A stretch of 64,000 nucleotides of DNA, taken from NCBI GenBank assembly GCA_008360975.2, contig CM039211.1:25662558-25726557 (forward strand), given 5' to 3'. Shown one piece after another: positions 36,487 to 49,911 of the stretch. A program made the position numbers and the translations under genes. The first letter of the stretch is position 1; each line of letters opens with the position of its first letter. The notes beneath the pieces were generated by a model. That model searched no databases. It was not told the DNA's origin and worked only from the letters and a program-made list of their open reading frames with translations. Source of the DNA: Lichenostomus cassidix (lineage: Eukaryota; Chordata; Aves; Passeriformes; Meliphagidae).

Positions 36487-39317
36487 TTAGTTTTCATTTG
36501 AAAAGCTCTGAGATTGGAGATTAATATGAGTGGGGGCCATCTGATGCTTTGAAGTTTAGCAGATGAGAAACCTGTTACACAGGACAGCTGCTTCAGTTGC
36601 AGCCACTTGCATTGTACCTTCAGAAGTTTCTGGGCAGACCCTCACCTGTCCTTGTTCAAACAACAGTTCAGAAAGTCATGGAACACAGGGAACAGTCACT
36701 TCTGCAGCTTTGCTGTTTCTTCCCTAGCTTTGAGACTCAGTGCCTAGAGAAAAAAGAAACCCGAGACTCTGTTTTTTTAAATATCCATATTTGCTCACCT
36801 AGACCCCATTTTTAAGCTCCAGTCTCCAGTGTCAGTTTCTTCCCTTTCAGAGGCTTAAGCAGGGATTTTTTCTACACAAAAAAATATGAACCCAATGAAG
36901 CCACAGCTATTCAACATCCAAAGGATCTTGTCTGATTTTACTGGCTGACCTAGTTAGTAGGAACTACATCATCAAAAGCACATTTTTCTTCTTTGAGGAT
37001 TGACACCAGCTTTACAGCTATTTTAAAGAATTAGTTTGGTCTAACTATGTTGTTTACAAGGACTGATATTAAAACACATCTCTGCAGTGCTCACTGGCCC
37101 CTGAGGTACAGCCCCCATGTTTTAACACAAAGCTCAACAAGTTTTTTGCTTTCTTCCTCATAAAAATACTAACTGGATGAAGGGAAATCCATCCACTTGT
37201 TCCTTGGATAAAGAAACAGACACACCTGGAACCTCATGTTCAACACAGACACACTCAGTTTCATGCACAAATATAATGAGATGAAAATGTATAAGTGGGC
37301 AGACAGGAATCACCTGCAACTTTGTGTCTTCACCTATTATTCTTGCTTGACTATATGCTACAACTCTTTAAAAGATGCTTGTGATTACAAGGTTTTTTTT
37401 GTTTAAAGACATAATTGTTTCAAAACATGATATATTTTGTTAAGAGTGTAGAGTGTAGACTTTTAGTAATTTTTGACATGGTTAACTTTAAATGAAGTAT
37501 CTGAGAAAGATATCCTATTCCTAGTCTGAAACAGTTTGTCAGACTAATTACGTGACTGCCCCTGTACTAGAGCCTTTTAGATGAATTTTAAGGCTAGAGA
37601 ATCTTTCTAGCTTAGCTGAACTGAAAAAAGAGCAAATGAATGCCCGAAGCTCCAAGGTCTCACATAAGTAAATGATATGGCTCCCTCTGCTGACTACATA
37701 AAGACAAGTCAGATTTTTAAAAGGTAAACTAAGAAAAAAACAGAACAAAAATATGAATAAAACCCACCAGCTAAGAAACAACATAATTATTTTAGGAGAA
37801 TAGAAGTCCATAGTTTGTAAATATTTATTTAATCAGCACTTTCATTAGCTGAGTTACTGCTGACTCACATTACACACATGAGAAAGGTTTTTAAAGTTGA
37901 CAGAATAATGCAAAGATGAAAAGGAAGAACATTTTTTGTGTGGCACATTTGTATCCAGTCTGCAACCCTCGGCAGTTTACTAAAATGGCTTTTGACTCAG
38001 TGAAATGGACTACAATCCTACAGCCATCTCTGTTCCCAGAAGCATTCACTTTTGGTTGGAACAGTCACTACTTTTCCAAACTCCCACAAAGGCATGAGTA
38101 CTTGAACCCTTTTTGGTGTAAAATCTAACACCTTATTTACCATCAGAGATGAATGCATCTCTCTCTGGAGGAAAAGGAAGGTTAAACCTCTGAAGCAGAC
38201 CGTATTCAGGTGTTAAAATTCCTCACTCCAGAGGGGAGGAACAACACAGAAGTGACTGGCCTGCAATCATTCCCTATGCAGTCATTCCAGGCAGGGGACA
38301 GGCCTGTCCACAAGGAATTCAAGCTAAGATTAAGCATGGTGTGGGTGGCACTAAAGACTTAGGTGAATATCCAAAGCAGTCTGTAAGTGACTCATTGAGT
38401 ACAGGGAGTATAAACCAACATTAAGAGCTACCAGGATGTTCCTACTACAAGTCACAAGCAAATGTGATTTTGAGCTGAGAGGCTGAGTTAGCACAACTGG
38501 CCACATGGTAAGTGAGGGGCTGTGGAAAAAAAAACCTCACAACATGGTACTGAAATTATTCAGATTGGTTATGTATATGTTTTGCTTCTATACAGAGCAA
38601 ATTAAGAGATATGGGTGCATCTGTATTATACAGATAATCAATAGAAGTTTTCATTTCAGGATACTAGCTCTTAGCTGTCTTGCAAATGATCTACAAGAAC
38701 CTAATTGTCTTATTACTTGCTTTTCTCCTTTTACCATAGATCACAGATTCTCTTCCATTTTCATTTTTCAACGAATAATTATACTGCCTGACATCTTAAT
38801 GAATAGGTATTGCTAGAGGAACAAAGCAAATGAGATCTATCTTGCTAATTTCCTGTCATGGTGTTTGAAAATGCTTTATGTTCCACACATATATTTTACT
38901 TAGGATTATCTCATCCTTTGCCCTCATTGAGTGCTCCAGAAGGGAACCAGTGGAGTGTTTACCACAGCTGATACCTCCTACCTGTGGAGGATTTCCTTTG
39001 GCAAAATTACATCATTTTCTATGATTTCTTTACTTGATTTTTCCTAAAACAAGTGCCAGAGGAGGCTGTTACCAACAAAAAATACCCACAAACACGCGCA
39101 CAAAATCCTCAACCACAGGCCCAAAAACCAAAGAATTAAACCCCAGAATAGAATAAAATATGAGGCACTTCATAGTAGTCTAGGAACTAATTTCTCCTCA
39201 TGAATTTGATTCTGTCCATCAATTACAGAACTACACTTTTAATTAAAGCCAGCAAAAGGCATAGGTTGCATTTCACTTGGGAAGAAAATACAGATTTTTC
39301 CATCTCATAACTAAATT

Positions 39318-39338
39318 TATATATATATATATATATAG
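39318..39338. repeat. (TA)n microsatellite
   Basis: About ten uninterrupted TA units. Confidence 0.9.
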
Positions 39339-39590
39339 TAATTACACAGCAACCTTAAGGAGTAGGAGTTCTGGTGCCATTTCTAACATGATGATTCCTA
39401 GCCACAGGTTTACTTTGAGCAGAATTTTAGTAATTCACTTGTATGGACTTTGGTTTGACATCCAAGAAAAAACCTTAGTGACTTTAGACTACAGAGACAA
39501 AAAGACAAAAGGATTTGGACATTTCCAGATTTTTTTTGTCTCATCCTAGACTTAGAACAGAAGGCCAAAGGCAGAGCAGCAGAGACATTT

Positions 39591-39656
39591 AAAAAACCAA
39601 AAGAAAACCAAACCAAACAACCCAACCAACCAATCAACGAAAACCAAAAAAAAGAA
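39591..39656. repeat. A/C-rich low-complexity run (CCAAA/CCAAC units)
   Basis: Almost only A and C over 66 bases, with irregular AACC, CCAAAC and CCAACCAACC units. Simple repeat. Confidence 0.8.
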
Positions 39657-41261
39657 CTCCAACCAGAAGAGCTTAAAGTCTGCACAGTAAAAACCACTAT
39701 AGAAGAGACCATCTTGTTTTTCTGTATTTATATAAAAGAACATAGGCAACAGCTGATATTTTTACTTTCACATAAGAACTATAAGAGTAAAAAAAAATAT
39801 TGTTTTAGAGTTTGCACTTGAAAACATTTAATCAGTAACTGTTTCCAGCTGTTTCACTAGGAAAGTTAAATACCATAGCTCTGTTCATAGTCTTTTTTTC
39901 TTTTATTGATTCAAAGAAAGACCTTTCTCATTCACTGTCTTGTGGTGTAGATTTTTTGTGCTGTAGGTTTCTTGCTCTGTACATCTCTTTCCTTTTGAGG
40001 AAAGGAGAAGTTTCTTTCATCCTTCTGAACATGGCCCATAACAAATCCTAGCTGGATCTAATAATGAGCCTTTGGCTGGGCTACAGTCCCAGCAAATAGC
40101 CAACCTGTTAGAGCAACTGTTTTGACTGAATACATTAAGTCCACTTTCAATCCGGCAAAACCACCTCCAAACTAAGAACAGGAAATGGCAGTAAAGTTCA
40201 GTCCCATTTGTTATTCCAATCAGTGAATGAGTGAATGGCTCTAGGAAGGCTTTTATACCATTTATTTTATGGAGGTCAATTTTTCAGCCATTAGTTTGAT
40301 CTAATGTGTGAGTTTTGAGCTTTATTATGTTCCCATTCCAGTAGTTTGATCACTTTTCAGAGACCAGTTTGGATAATGGCAACCTGTGGAAATGCAAGAG
40401 CACACAAATCAGAAGTAAAACAATAAAGGCTTGTGCTTCCAAGCCCCTGAAGTGGCAGTGTCAGAAACAACAGCAGTACAGGCTGGCCTTCGACATCACA
40501 CTCAAGGTCTGCAGAGTAAATCCATCAGCTTGTTTAGTTGCTTTGCTCTCTTTTTTCCTCTGCTGTACTTTGTATTTTAGAATTGTTTTCATCCAACGGG
40601 CTGGCATAAAGAATGATTCATGTAGGCCCATTGAATGAAATCAGTTTGTGAAATGGTGGTTAAGAGCAACGAAATGCTATGTCAAACTAAGGCAGCAATT
40701 TATCACAGCTCCTGCTCATCTCCAGGAGCGTCCAGGTTATTTGACATAGAAACCCTGGCCAACACTTGGGCATTTATCTAGCAGTAAAATTCAATTTTCT
40801 GTGTGTTATTCGGAACTGACATACATCACAAAACATTTTGAGGGCCAGACATACATCACAAAACTCAGGATCATGCACTGGTGACACTAAAAGCTGATTT
40901 TTTTGAGTCAACTCAGAGTCTTCCTTCAGTTCAGCCTTCCTCCCATTTGTATAACTGTATGTCATGTCCAAGTAACTCTGAGGCAGAAACACAGACTAGG
41001 CAAGTCTGATTTCACTGCCATGGGTGATCAGCTGAGAAGCAAATTATCATCAGATTAGCTGATCAATAGGCTACAAACACCATTACTAAAAAAAAAAATA
41101 CTCTTTGTGCAATTTTTTTAAATAGTTGTTTTTTTTTTTGTGCTAGGAAAATCTAGCACAGGAATTCTTAATGAAGCAGATCCTGTTAGTGAACCTTGCT
41201 TATTTAAGCAAATCAGCTCTGCTTCCCAGAAATTGTCCTTCCTCAGAAATTCATTGACAAA

Positions 41262-41530
41262 ACAATAGAACCATATAACAGTCTGGGTTGGAAGCAACCT
41301 TTAATGTCATGTAGCTCCAACCCCCTGGCATGGGCAGGGACACCTCCCTCTAGAGCAGGTTGTTCAGAGCTCCATCCCATCTCTCCTTGAACAGCACCTC
41401 ATGGCAACTTGGTCCAGTGCCTCAGCGAGCTCACAGAACCTGCCCTGTTTCAGTTTAAAGTTATTATTCCTTATCCTATCACTACAAGCGCCAGCCTAAA
41501 GTTTTCCTGTAGGTCCCATTTAGGTATTAT
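41262..41530 (-). mobile_element. CR1 LINE 3'-end fragment
   Basis: The + strand reads CAATAGAACCATATAACAGT, GGGTTGGAAGCAACCTTTAA, CTCCAACCCCCTGGCATGGG CAGGGACACC, CTCCTTGAACAGCACC, CCTTATCCTATCACTACAAG and CCTGTAGGTCCCATTTAGGT, all reverse-complement CR1. The 3' end is at the left, so the element is on the - strand. About 270 bp. Confidence 0.88.
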
Positions 41531-43639
41531 TATCCTGTTTGAGAAGGATAAATGCAGTGTATTAAGTTATCAGGGTTTAAAGAGTTTTTCCACTAGCAAA
41601 TATCATTTGTCTCTTCATACTTGATCATGTCATAGCTCCCTAAAAATTAGGCAATCAAGTAGGTAGATTAATTGGCTGTAGTATTGGGATGGCTGTTTTG
41701 GTGGCAACTGGGAGATCAGGTGACTTAACGCTTGGACCTAACTCTGAAGGTCTTACCTGTGTGTGTCACTGAAGCTACTGGTAAATGTGAGAATTTTTAG
41801 ACTGTTAGCTTATTTCTCTGATAATTTTCTAAGATAATGCCTCAGAAAAGTGAAGTAGGTGGTGGAATAGTTTTTTTAACATAGTATAAAGTGCACATAT
41901 TAAATTAAGTTTAGTAAACAATTGTCTGCTGGGAGCACAGTGGAGCAGTTTGTGGAAACATCTGATTTTTACAGCTTGCGATCAGTGGAGCCTGAAAGAC
42001 TCAGAGACCATGAGTGAAGTGCACTCCAGCACAGCATGGTGGCACAAGGCTTGAAAAATCAGCTGACTTTAGACCTATCTTCAGACACAGGAGGCCTTCC
42101 AAACCTGCGCCAGAATTCTCTTACTGCATTCGCTGATTGTTTTTTTCCTCATGAACACTAATGCCACTGTGTAGAAAACAAATTGCTTGACGATTTGTCT
42201 AAAATGACAGCACCACTGAGCCAGAGACTACAAGCAATAGAGGATGCAGCTTTGTTCAGTGTGTTCCCAGACACTTTGCCGTTTTGCTTCTCCATCCACA
42301 GAAAGCTAGGTGTGTTCTGCAAGCTCTTTTCTTCATCTGGTCAGTGATGTCACTTTTTAGAAACCAGTCTCTTGCTATGAACAGCAATGATGCCTTACAA
42401 GTACATGAGCTTGTGGCAGTTGCCCATTTTAAGTCAGAAAGTAACATGACAAGTGCTTAACATTGAACAAAAAAAAAGTGTCCTGATTTGCAGAGCTGAC
42501 TAGCCTGACAAGATTTTGTGGTGCTTTAGGAGTACTCTGTGACACAGTTCCAGCTGATATAAATGCCAAACTTCATAACTGGTCTGGTTTTGGTTTTGTG
42601 TTGTTGTGGGCTTTTCCTACTGTTTGATGGATAGAATGCGGTTACATGAGGAGGGCACAACTGTTCATGCACCTCCCCTCCTAACTACTGCTACCCTTTG
42701 TGCCATATTTATTAGTGAATGGTTAGTAATTACCTACAGTATGGCTTTTAGGGATGTGAATAATGTGTGGCTTTTACTCTGCCAGAATGGCTCCACTTCT
42801 TAAAATGCATGCACCAGGTGGGCGACACCTGCTGATGACCTGTCCATTTACTGGAACTGCTCTAATTGCCATGACATATTAAATACAATCTAAGGTTTCA
42901 AACCACCAGTGCCATCTGTTCTGTGTCAGGTCTATTTTTTTTAATCAGAAATATCTGCTTGTTTTTCACCCTGCTGCCTGCTGGGTTTGCCTCACTTTTA
43001 TTTTGTGCTTTCTCCAAGGACTTTGAAGAGCAGTTTGGAATAGAAAAGGGAGGCTGAGTCCTGCTTTGCTATCATATGGAGCAGCAGCAGGAAAAACATC
43101 ATCGCAGTTACAGTGGCAATGACTCAGCTGAGACAACTTGTGCAGTACAGCAAGGTGTGCAGGCTGCAATAGCCAGTCTCACTTCTGCCCTGCTCCTTTA
43201 CTTCTTTGCTAATGCAGGGAGGTGCCTTCCACTTGCTGCTCAGCTTTCACGGCTGTATGGCTTCAGGATAGGGAACACAAGGCAGGCATGCAACAATGTT
43301 GTATGGGCAAAGGTTTCCTACAGTGCTTTTGACAGGTCTCTTCTGGCTTCAAGAGAGAAATTGTCAACAGCAGACTGAAGAGCCTCAGCACTGCTGGACA
43401 GCCTGTATAGGCTGCTGTGGTCACAGGCCAGCCACACCACTGGAGGCACTTCTGGCAGTTCCTAGTTCAATGCCACACTCAGAGCAGGGTCACTTTGAAC
43501 AGGTTTTTCATGGGTTTAATAGGACTTTTCTGTATTTTGTGTCCAATTCCTTCTGTCATTGGATACCGCTAAGAAGAGTCTGGTTGTCTTCTTCACTCAC
43601 CTCATTAAATGTTTATAAATAGGGATAACATCCTCCATT
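41531..43639. other. Intergenic, no feature recognised
   Basis: No gene, repeat family or RNA could be supported in this stretch. Confidence 0.6.
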
Positions 43640-44120
43640 GGCCTTCTACAGGATAAACAGTCCTGCATCTTTCAGCTTCTCCTTGTGTGAGATGCCCTGG
43701 TCCATTTGTCATCCTTGTGGCCCTTTTCTGCATTCCTCCAGTCTGTACTGTCTCTTGTATTGATGAGGCCAGGACTGGACCAAGCACGCCAGGCATGTCT
43801 CACCACAGCTGATGACAGAGGAAAGATCAGCCCTTGAACTGCTGGTAACACTCCTCTTAATGCAGTCCAGGAGGCCATTGGATTTATTTGTCATGAGGGC
43901 AGATTACTGGGTGATTGCTTGGTGTCCTTGCCGGCCACCTGGGTGGCCCCTGCTTATACAGGCTGAGTCTGGTATTTGCAATTGCAGGACTCTCAATTGC
44001 AAGGCTTTCCATTTCCCTTCATTCAACTTCATGAGCTTTCTCTTGGCATTTTTCTACAAACCATGGATGGCCCTCTGAACGGTAGCACACCCCTCTGATG
44101 TATAGATATGCACATGCTAC
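43640..44120 (-). mobile_element. CR1 LINE ORF2-end fragment
   Basis: The + strand reads CCTTGTGGCCCTTTTCTGCA, GAGGCCAGGACTGGACCAAG, GATGACAGAGGAAAGATCAG, CTAATGCAG-type CTTAATGCAGTCCAGGAGGC CATTGG, ATTCAACTTCATGAGCTTTC and CCCCTCTGATGTATAGATAT. These match the ORF2 end and start of the 3' UTR of CR1 in reverse. This copy lacks the extreme 3' tail. About 480 bp, diverged. Confidence 0.8.
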
Positions 44121-45334
44121 CCTGGAAAACTTCCTGCTACACTTGCCACTGGGCTTCTTTTAGCTTGTCAAGCTCCTCAGCTTCCCTCAGCAGCTGTTTT
44201 CCAGTTACTCCATCAGTCCCAGCATCTCTAATCTTCAGATCCTCCCTGTGCCAGAGAGAGACACGCGAAGTCCAGCATCAGCTCTCCTACTGGGTGCTGT
44301 CTCTACAAAGCCATTCTTAACCCAAATACTCCTGCTGCCCTCAAGCTCTGTACCTGACTTGTACTAGGTGCAGCACCTTTACATGTAATTTTGCACATAT
44401 ATGTGGTCATCTGTGCTTTAGGAATCAGGACAAAGAACACAATGCAGTGAGCTCCAAGTCCATATGCTGGAGAATTTCTATTGCCCTCTTAGGCCTCCAT
44501 TTCCCTCTGTGGCAGCCAAATTCTAACTAAGGCTCTTCAGTTCTGTTTTTAGAAGACAAAACTTTGCCTTCAACTGGCTTGGCGCTACTTCCATGTCACT
44601 CCTGGACATTCCTTGGAGTGTCCCATCAGGAGGCAGCTGAAGGACATCATGAAGCCTGTGAGTTACCCAAGCTCAAAGATTTGACAGGCAAAGATGAGCA
44701 GGCCAGCTTAGCTAAGGAATGGCTACTCACTGGACTCACCTGATCCCATGGTGTTGGTGAGATGCTGGCCAGTTTACATTAGTATGACATCTGGTCAATT
44801 TTTCTTGGTGTCACACTGGTGACAGGAGGACTGTGAAGCTGGTACATTGGCAGTGACGGATATCACTCACCTCTGAGTCCTGCGAGCCTGCCAGGGACTT
44901 CTACTCTGTGGTATGAAAACCATATGCATTTTTCTTGCTGAAGAGTTAGATCCCAAATAACTTCACAACACTTCCGCATTGTTACGTTTATTTTATTTAT
45001 ATTTGTATTCCATTTCTTCACCCATTATGATTGATTTGTAAAGTAAACTCTCCTTTTCTTTTAATGACTACAACAGTTAATGTCGGTCTTTCTTCCCATA
45101 CAGTTGAACCATTATTTAATAACAAACAGAACTAAAAAAGTCTGAGACGAACATGACATCATTAAAAAAATTAACACACAAAATAGTGCTGATGCATGAT
45201 GGAAGAAAAGAATCAACCACTTATTTATTAGAAAGATGCATTCCCCTTAAAAATTATCAAAATTAAAAAATGTATTTTATGGGAAAGAGCAGGAAGTGTA
45301 CACATGCATATGCTGATGCTTCCACATCCATATC

Positions 45335-45400
45335 CCCAAACACACACACATACATGTATATATGTATATATATGCATTCATGCACATACACAGACACACA
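45335..45400. repeat. CA/TATG-rich microsatellite
   Basis: Alternating purine-pyrimidine sequence: ACACACACACATACATG followed by TATATATGTATATATATGC and CACATACACAGACACAC. Confidence 0.8.
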
Positions 45401-45874
45401 TGTATTAGACTGGACAAGTAACTTCTTATTTTTTTCCCTGGGAGAAAATTATTATAACTTTTAATTATATTAATTACATCTGTCTTTAAAACAGAAAAAC
45501 TTACTAAAATGCAGAACAGAAACTACTTTAAGAGCTCTAGCATATTTGGCTAAACCTTGGAAATCACTGTCTATTTAACATAAAATACATGAAAAAATCA
45601 GCTTTGATAATTTTTGATTTATATGTACACCACCACCAGGTTCTTACTGCTGATTTGGCTTGCTTTGCCCTTGGAATAGCCTCCAAAATTATTAAAAATG
45701 TCTTTTATTAAAAATTTCTTTGAATACATAAGAAAAAATGTTTAAATACTGACCACTCATATATACTGGGTGCCCCAGTGTTATCCCCTTTCTAAAGCCC
45801 ATGGAGCATGCTACACCACAGCAATCACATTCCTGTTTTATACATAAGTGACTCCTGTTTTGCTGCTCTTGCAG

Positions 45875-45956
45875 GTACCTCCTGGTCTCTTGCTTCTGTT
45901 CTTCTGAAGAGATGACAGACAGCCAGCCCTCAGTGGTCTCTCTTCAGAGGGCACAG
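45875..45956 (+). other. Possible undescribed exon (speculative)
   Basis: 82 bases lie between a strong acceptor (TTTTGCTGCTCTTGCAG ending at 45874) and a strong donor (CAG|GTGAGA at 45957). One frame stays open throughout (27 codons, ending EEMTDSQPSVVSLQRAQ). It matches no protein I know. It would be antisense to the MOB3B 3' UTR or flank. Chance pairing of two good splice motifs is quite possible. Confidence 0.15.
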
Positions 45957-48900
45957 GTGAGAAACCTACTTTTGCCTTCTGGAGACACAGAGGGGGGTGA
46001 GAAACCTACATTTTATAACAGCACTGTCCTTGGGGAAGCACAAGGAACACTGAAAGGCTGAAGGCTGGCTCTGAGACCTCACACCCGGAGAAAGAAACAT
46101 CAAGAACATGCAGGAAAGGTAGAAAGTGATAGGAAGGAGTAAGTAGCTTTTCGTGAGAGGGCTCCAAAACGTGCAAGTTATTCAACCCAAAAGTGCTAAA
46201 AGATCCTTTTAGTCTGTTTTTAAGAGAGACTTGGCAACAGTGGCTTCCCAACTACAAAGAGTATCATTCTCTGTATCCTCTCCACAGAACAGGAATTTGT
46301 GATTGCTGAGGTCAATGTTCACCCATTAGGTTTCTGCACATCTTGAGTTGTCTGTAGGTCCCTGTAGAGTTACACGTTATCTGTTTTCATTGTCTTTCCC
46401 TGCCTTGCTCTTAATGAATCCATTCATCAAGAGAATAAAATAACTTGTCCAGTGTTAAGTTTTGATACTTGGAGCTTGAGTTCTTGGAGAAAACTTTTAA
46501 GTTTCATAAGTCCCCAACTTCTCGCAAATCTGATAGAAATCATCAATTTCACTGTTGTGGATTAGTAAAAAGCCTCGCCCTTCAGTAAACCCTGGGACTC
46601 AATCACTCATAAAACCTAAGGGAGGTTATGCTAAGATTTGTTTCATATTACAGTTGTCACTAATCTATGTTCCCACAAAGCAGAAATTCATTACAAAATC
46701 TCTTATTACAGAGACAGTCAATGAAAGCTCTTAAGTCTTTAACCACTGAAGAGAAGTTTGGTGTCATGGGAACCTTTCACACTCTGAAGTAACGCTGTGT
46801 TTCAGTCAGTTGAAATGATTTCTCTATGAGGGCACTATAAAGTGCCTTGAAGCTTAACAGAACAGCATCTCTAAAGCTAAGTACCACAAAAAAACATAGG
46901 CAAGAAAAACAAAACCTGACTGAAGGACTACAAAGGTGATTAAAAAACTACAACAAAACAAAAAAATCCAAACAATAACCTCTTTTCTCCCTCTCCTCCC
47001 CCCACTCTTCCCAATCGCAGAACAATATGGAATGCTGGCATTATTAGGAACATATGTAATAGTAAGATCAGATAGAAAAAGAATTAACAACCAAAACATG
47101 ATTCTATCTGTTTCTGGCCCTGAGCAAATTACTGATGAAGCTGGAATCCTTGATCACAAGAGTCAAGAGGAAGCTGCACTTCTACAGAAAGTGATAAAAT
47201 GATGCTTTTATGTAGAGATGCCACATTCCAAACATTATTCTTATTGGCTTATCAGCTACCAGGCAGAGGAACAGGAGAAACAGCCTGTGGCCAGGTGGTA
47301 TCTGAATACCTGTGCTGTGGAAGCAGGAGTACCTGTTGGGAGATACTCAGCGGAAGGTCGCATCCTACCGTTTGGAGGAAGGAAACTCCATGTTCTTCCT
47401 AGCAGAAGAAGCAACCAAAACAACTACACTTTGCTCTTCTTTGCAGCTGGTTCAGCTCCTGCATTATAATGGGCTTTTCCCATTACAGGGATTTTGGCCA
47501 GGTCAAAACCAAATCCTCTAAGGTTTAACTCTGCATTTCACTCTTCTGCCTCATACAGAGTGCCATGCCAGAAAAAGAAACATGAGGGTTTTGGGGAAAA
47601 AAAAACAGTTTAAAAGAAAAGAAAAACACTCCAACAATTAAGTTTTGCATTCACAAAGTTAATGCAATCATAAAAACCTAACTGAGAAAAAATTCTACTT
47701 AATCTTCAGACTGAGCTGCAGTGAATAGACTCAAAACAGCATATGTTAAGTAGTGTAATAAAATACGGAATAAATTATGCATAAAATACCACGTTTTTCA
47801 ATTTGTGTAGTGACTTTGATCTTTATGCACAGAATTCCACATGTTTGCATATTCATGTTAATCTTTCAAATACAGTGCTGCCCATGTTCAAATACAGAAC
47901 ACCACATGGCAACTGTCCACAGTGGCAGTGGAATTCAAGAGCACTGCATCAACTACAGCTCCATCTCAAACACTGCCACAGCTCAGGCACTTCGGAGGAG
48001 TTCAAAAAACTCCTTCATAAGCAATTAAAGTTGCAATTCCAGGCAGTTGCCAGCTACATGAACCGCCCCAAAGATGTTACATTTTTCATCTTCTTTAAAA
48101 TGAAGCAAGCTCAAGAGTAGCTGTGGAAATGAATTCCAGAAGCTAGTTATATCCTGAAGAAGTGACAGCAGGACAGAAATCATCTGTGTGTGTGTTCCAA
48201 TCCCCAAAGAATTAACCTGATTGCAAAGATCACCAACAGAGGTAGGAACATTTAGGTCCATCCCCTTTAAAGCAAAGGATAATGCTGCTTGTGTAGTTCT
48301 TGAAATGCAGGAAAGCCTCCACCATGGGTACACCAAATGTTCACACACAAAACCACTTTTTCCCAGCAAGAACGTGATCGCTGACATTTATAAGTCCTGA
48401 TTTAAACAAACAGGCAAGTAAATCACTATGTGCTATAACACTGAGCTAGAAAGGGCTTGCTGCTATTCTCCAGTGTCTGCTACCTCTCTACTTCAAATGA
48501 TCCAGTCACAAGATACTCCATGAGATTTTCTTCTGATGCTGTCTCAGAAGATGTAAACATACCTAACTTACTCAGGGAGAAGGCAGCAACAGGGTTCAGC
48601 ACTTACTCAGGAAAAAGCAATTTTTCACAATAACACAAGTGTGCAAAATTCATTACAAGGCACAGAATACATAGATGCGTTCCACTTGATTCTCATGTAT
48701 TTAGCAGTATTTCTCTTGTGATACCTCTGTTAAGTATCACCTTAGTTCTTTATTTTTTTATTTTTTAGAAGAAAGCCTCTTCAGGGCTTATTTGGCATAG
48801 AAGGTTTGACTTACTGCAATGCATCCTTCCAGACTGTCCATACACGTAAGGAAATTAATATGTTAATTACGTTGGATTAAGTTCTGGCAAAAAAATGTTG

Positions 48901-49911
48901 TGTTAGTCCAGTGTATAAAGCAAGACACATTGCTGGGCACTGTATAGCTGCAACAGAGCTCTTCAATTAGTCCCTCCTTAGCTAACCTTTTTAGTACTCA
49001 TCTGTATTGTATCTTCTTGAAAGTTATTAAAATTAGATTTCTTTTTCTCTGAACACATGAAACTTTAGGGTGATTGAGAAGGATCAGTTTTCTAAGGGGA
49101 TAGAAGGATATGAAATTACATGATTGGTGTATTCCATAGGGTACTTCAGCAAAATGATGTCTTTAGCTGTTTTTTTAATGTAATATACAGATACTGAGCA
49201 CATTCGCTGTCAGTCACAGCATGAATTCAAGGAAAATACCTCAGCACTGCAGAGTTATATCTGGATCCCTGCTCATGTAATTGAGATAAGAAACCTCCCC
49301 ACTGTCATTAAACTATGAGTCACAATGAAGCACAAACTGCCTGTTCAGCTGAAGGACATGGCTGTCTTCCCAGAAACACAAGGCTTGCTGGCATTTGGGA
49401 ATGGTGGCCAAGCCTTGGGTGGCCTGGTGCAAGGTAGGGGGCATTAAAGGTGAAGATGCCTTTGATTCCAGAACCTCTCTAATAGTCTGTTGCAGTAAGG
49501 AAAGAAAGTACATACCAAGAAACAAAAGAAAAAGAAAACAAGATTGCAGATTTCATTTCAAAACAACTAGTCTGAAGGCTAGCACACAGGCCTGAATTTC
49601 AGTAGAGCTTTAGCAGCAGGAGCACTGTCTTGTCATCGTGGCTGCAGAGGTTCTTATCCCTAACAAAGGAGCTAGAACCAATATGATTCTTCTTTTTCTC
49701 AATAATCCATGTTGATTAGATGAGGTTCCTAGCAGTATATTCAGGGTTAAAAACATTGACACTGGAGAGAATCATTTGTGACAGTAATTTTGGTTCCCAG
49801 CTTTCCTGCTTTCAGGGCTTAACAAGCAGGCTCAGTCCATGAGAGCTATCATTTTCTTGAACTCTGCAGTAGGAAGGAAACTGGACTTTGCTTTTCTTCA
49901 GTGGATAGTTT

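Larger units (their letters stand above)
36487..41261. other. Intergenic between TEK and MOB3B
   Basis: AT-rich DNA with no supportable gene. It contains a (TA)n run at 39318-39338 and an A/C-rich low-complexity run at 39591-39656. Tandem copies of GACATACATCACAAAAC occur at 40818 and 40848. Confidence 0.7.
44121..49911 (-). other. MOB3B: MOB3B 3' untranslated region and 3' flank (boundary unknown)
   Basis: Reading leftward from the MOB3B stop (49912), candidate AATAAA signals on the - strand lie at 48762-48757 and 48754-48749 (about 1.15 kb of UTR). More lie near 45225 and 44987-44998 (nearly 5 kb). Human MOB3B is known for a long 3' UTR, so either is possible. No other coding exon is supported. 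A low-complexity CA/TA stretch lies at about 45335-45400. Confidence 0.45.
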
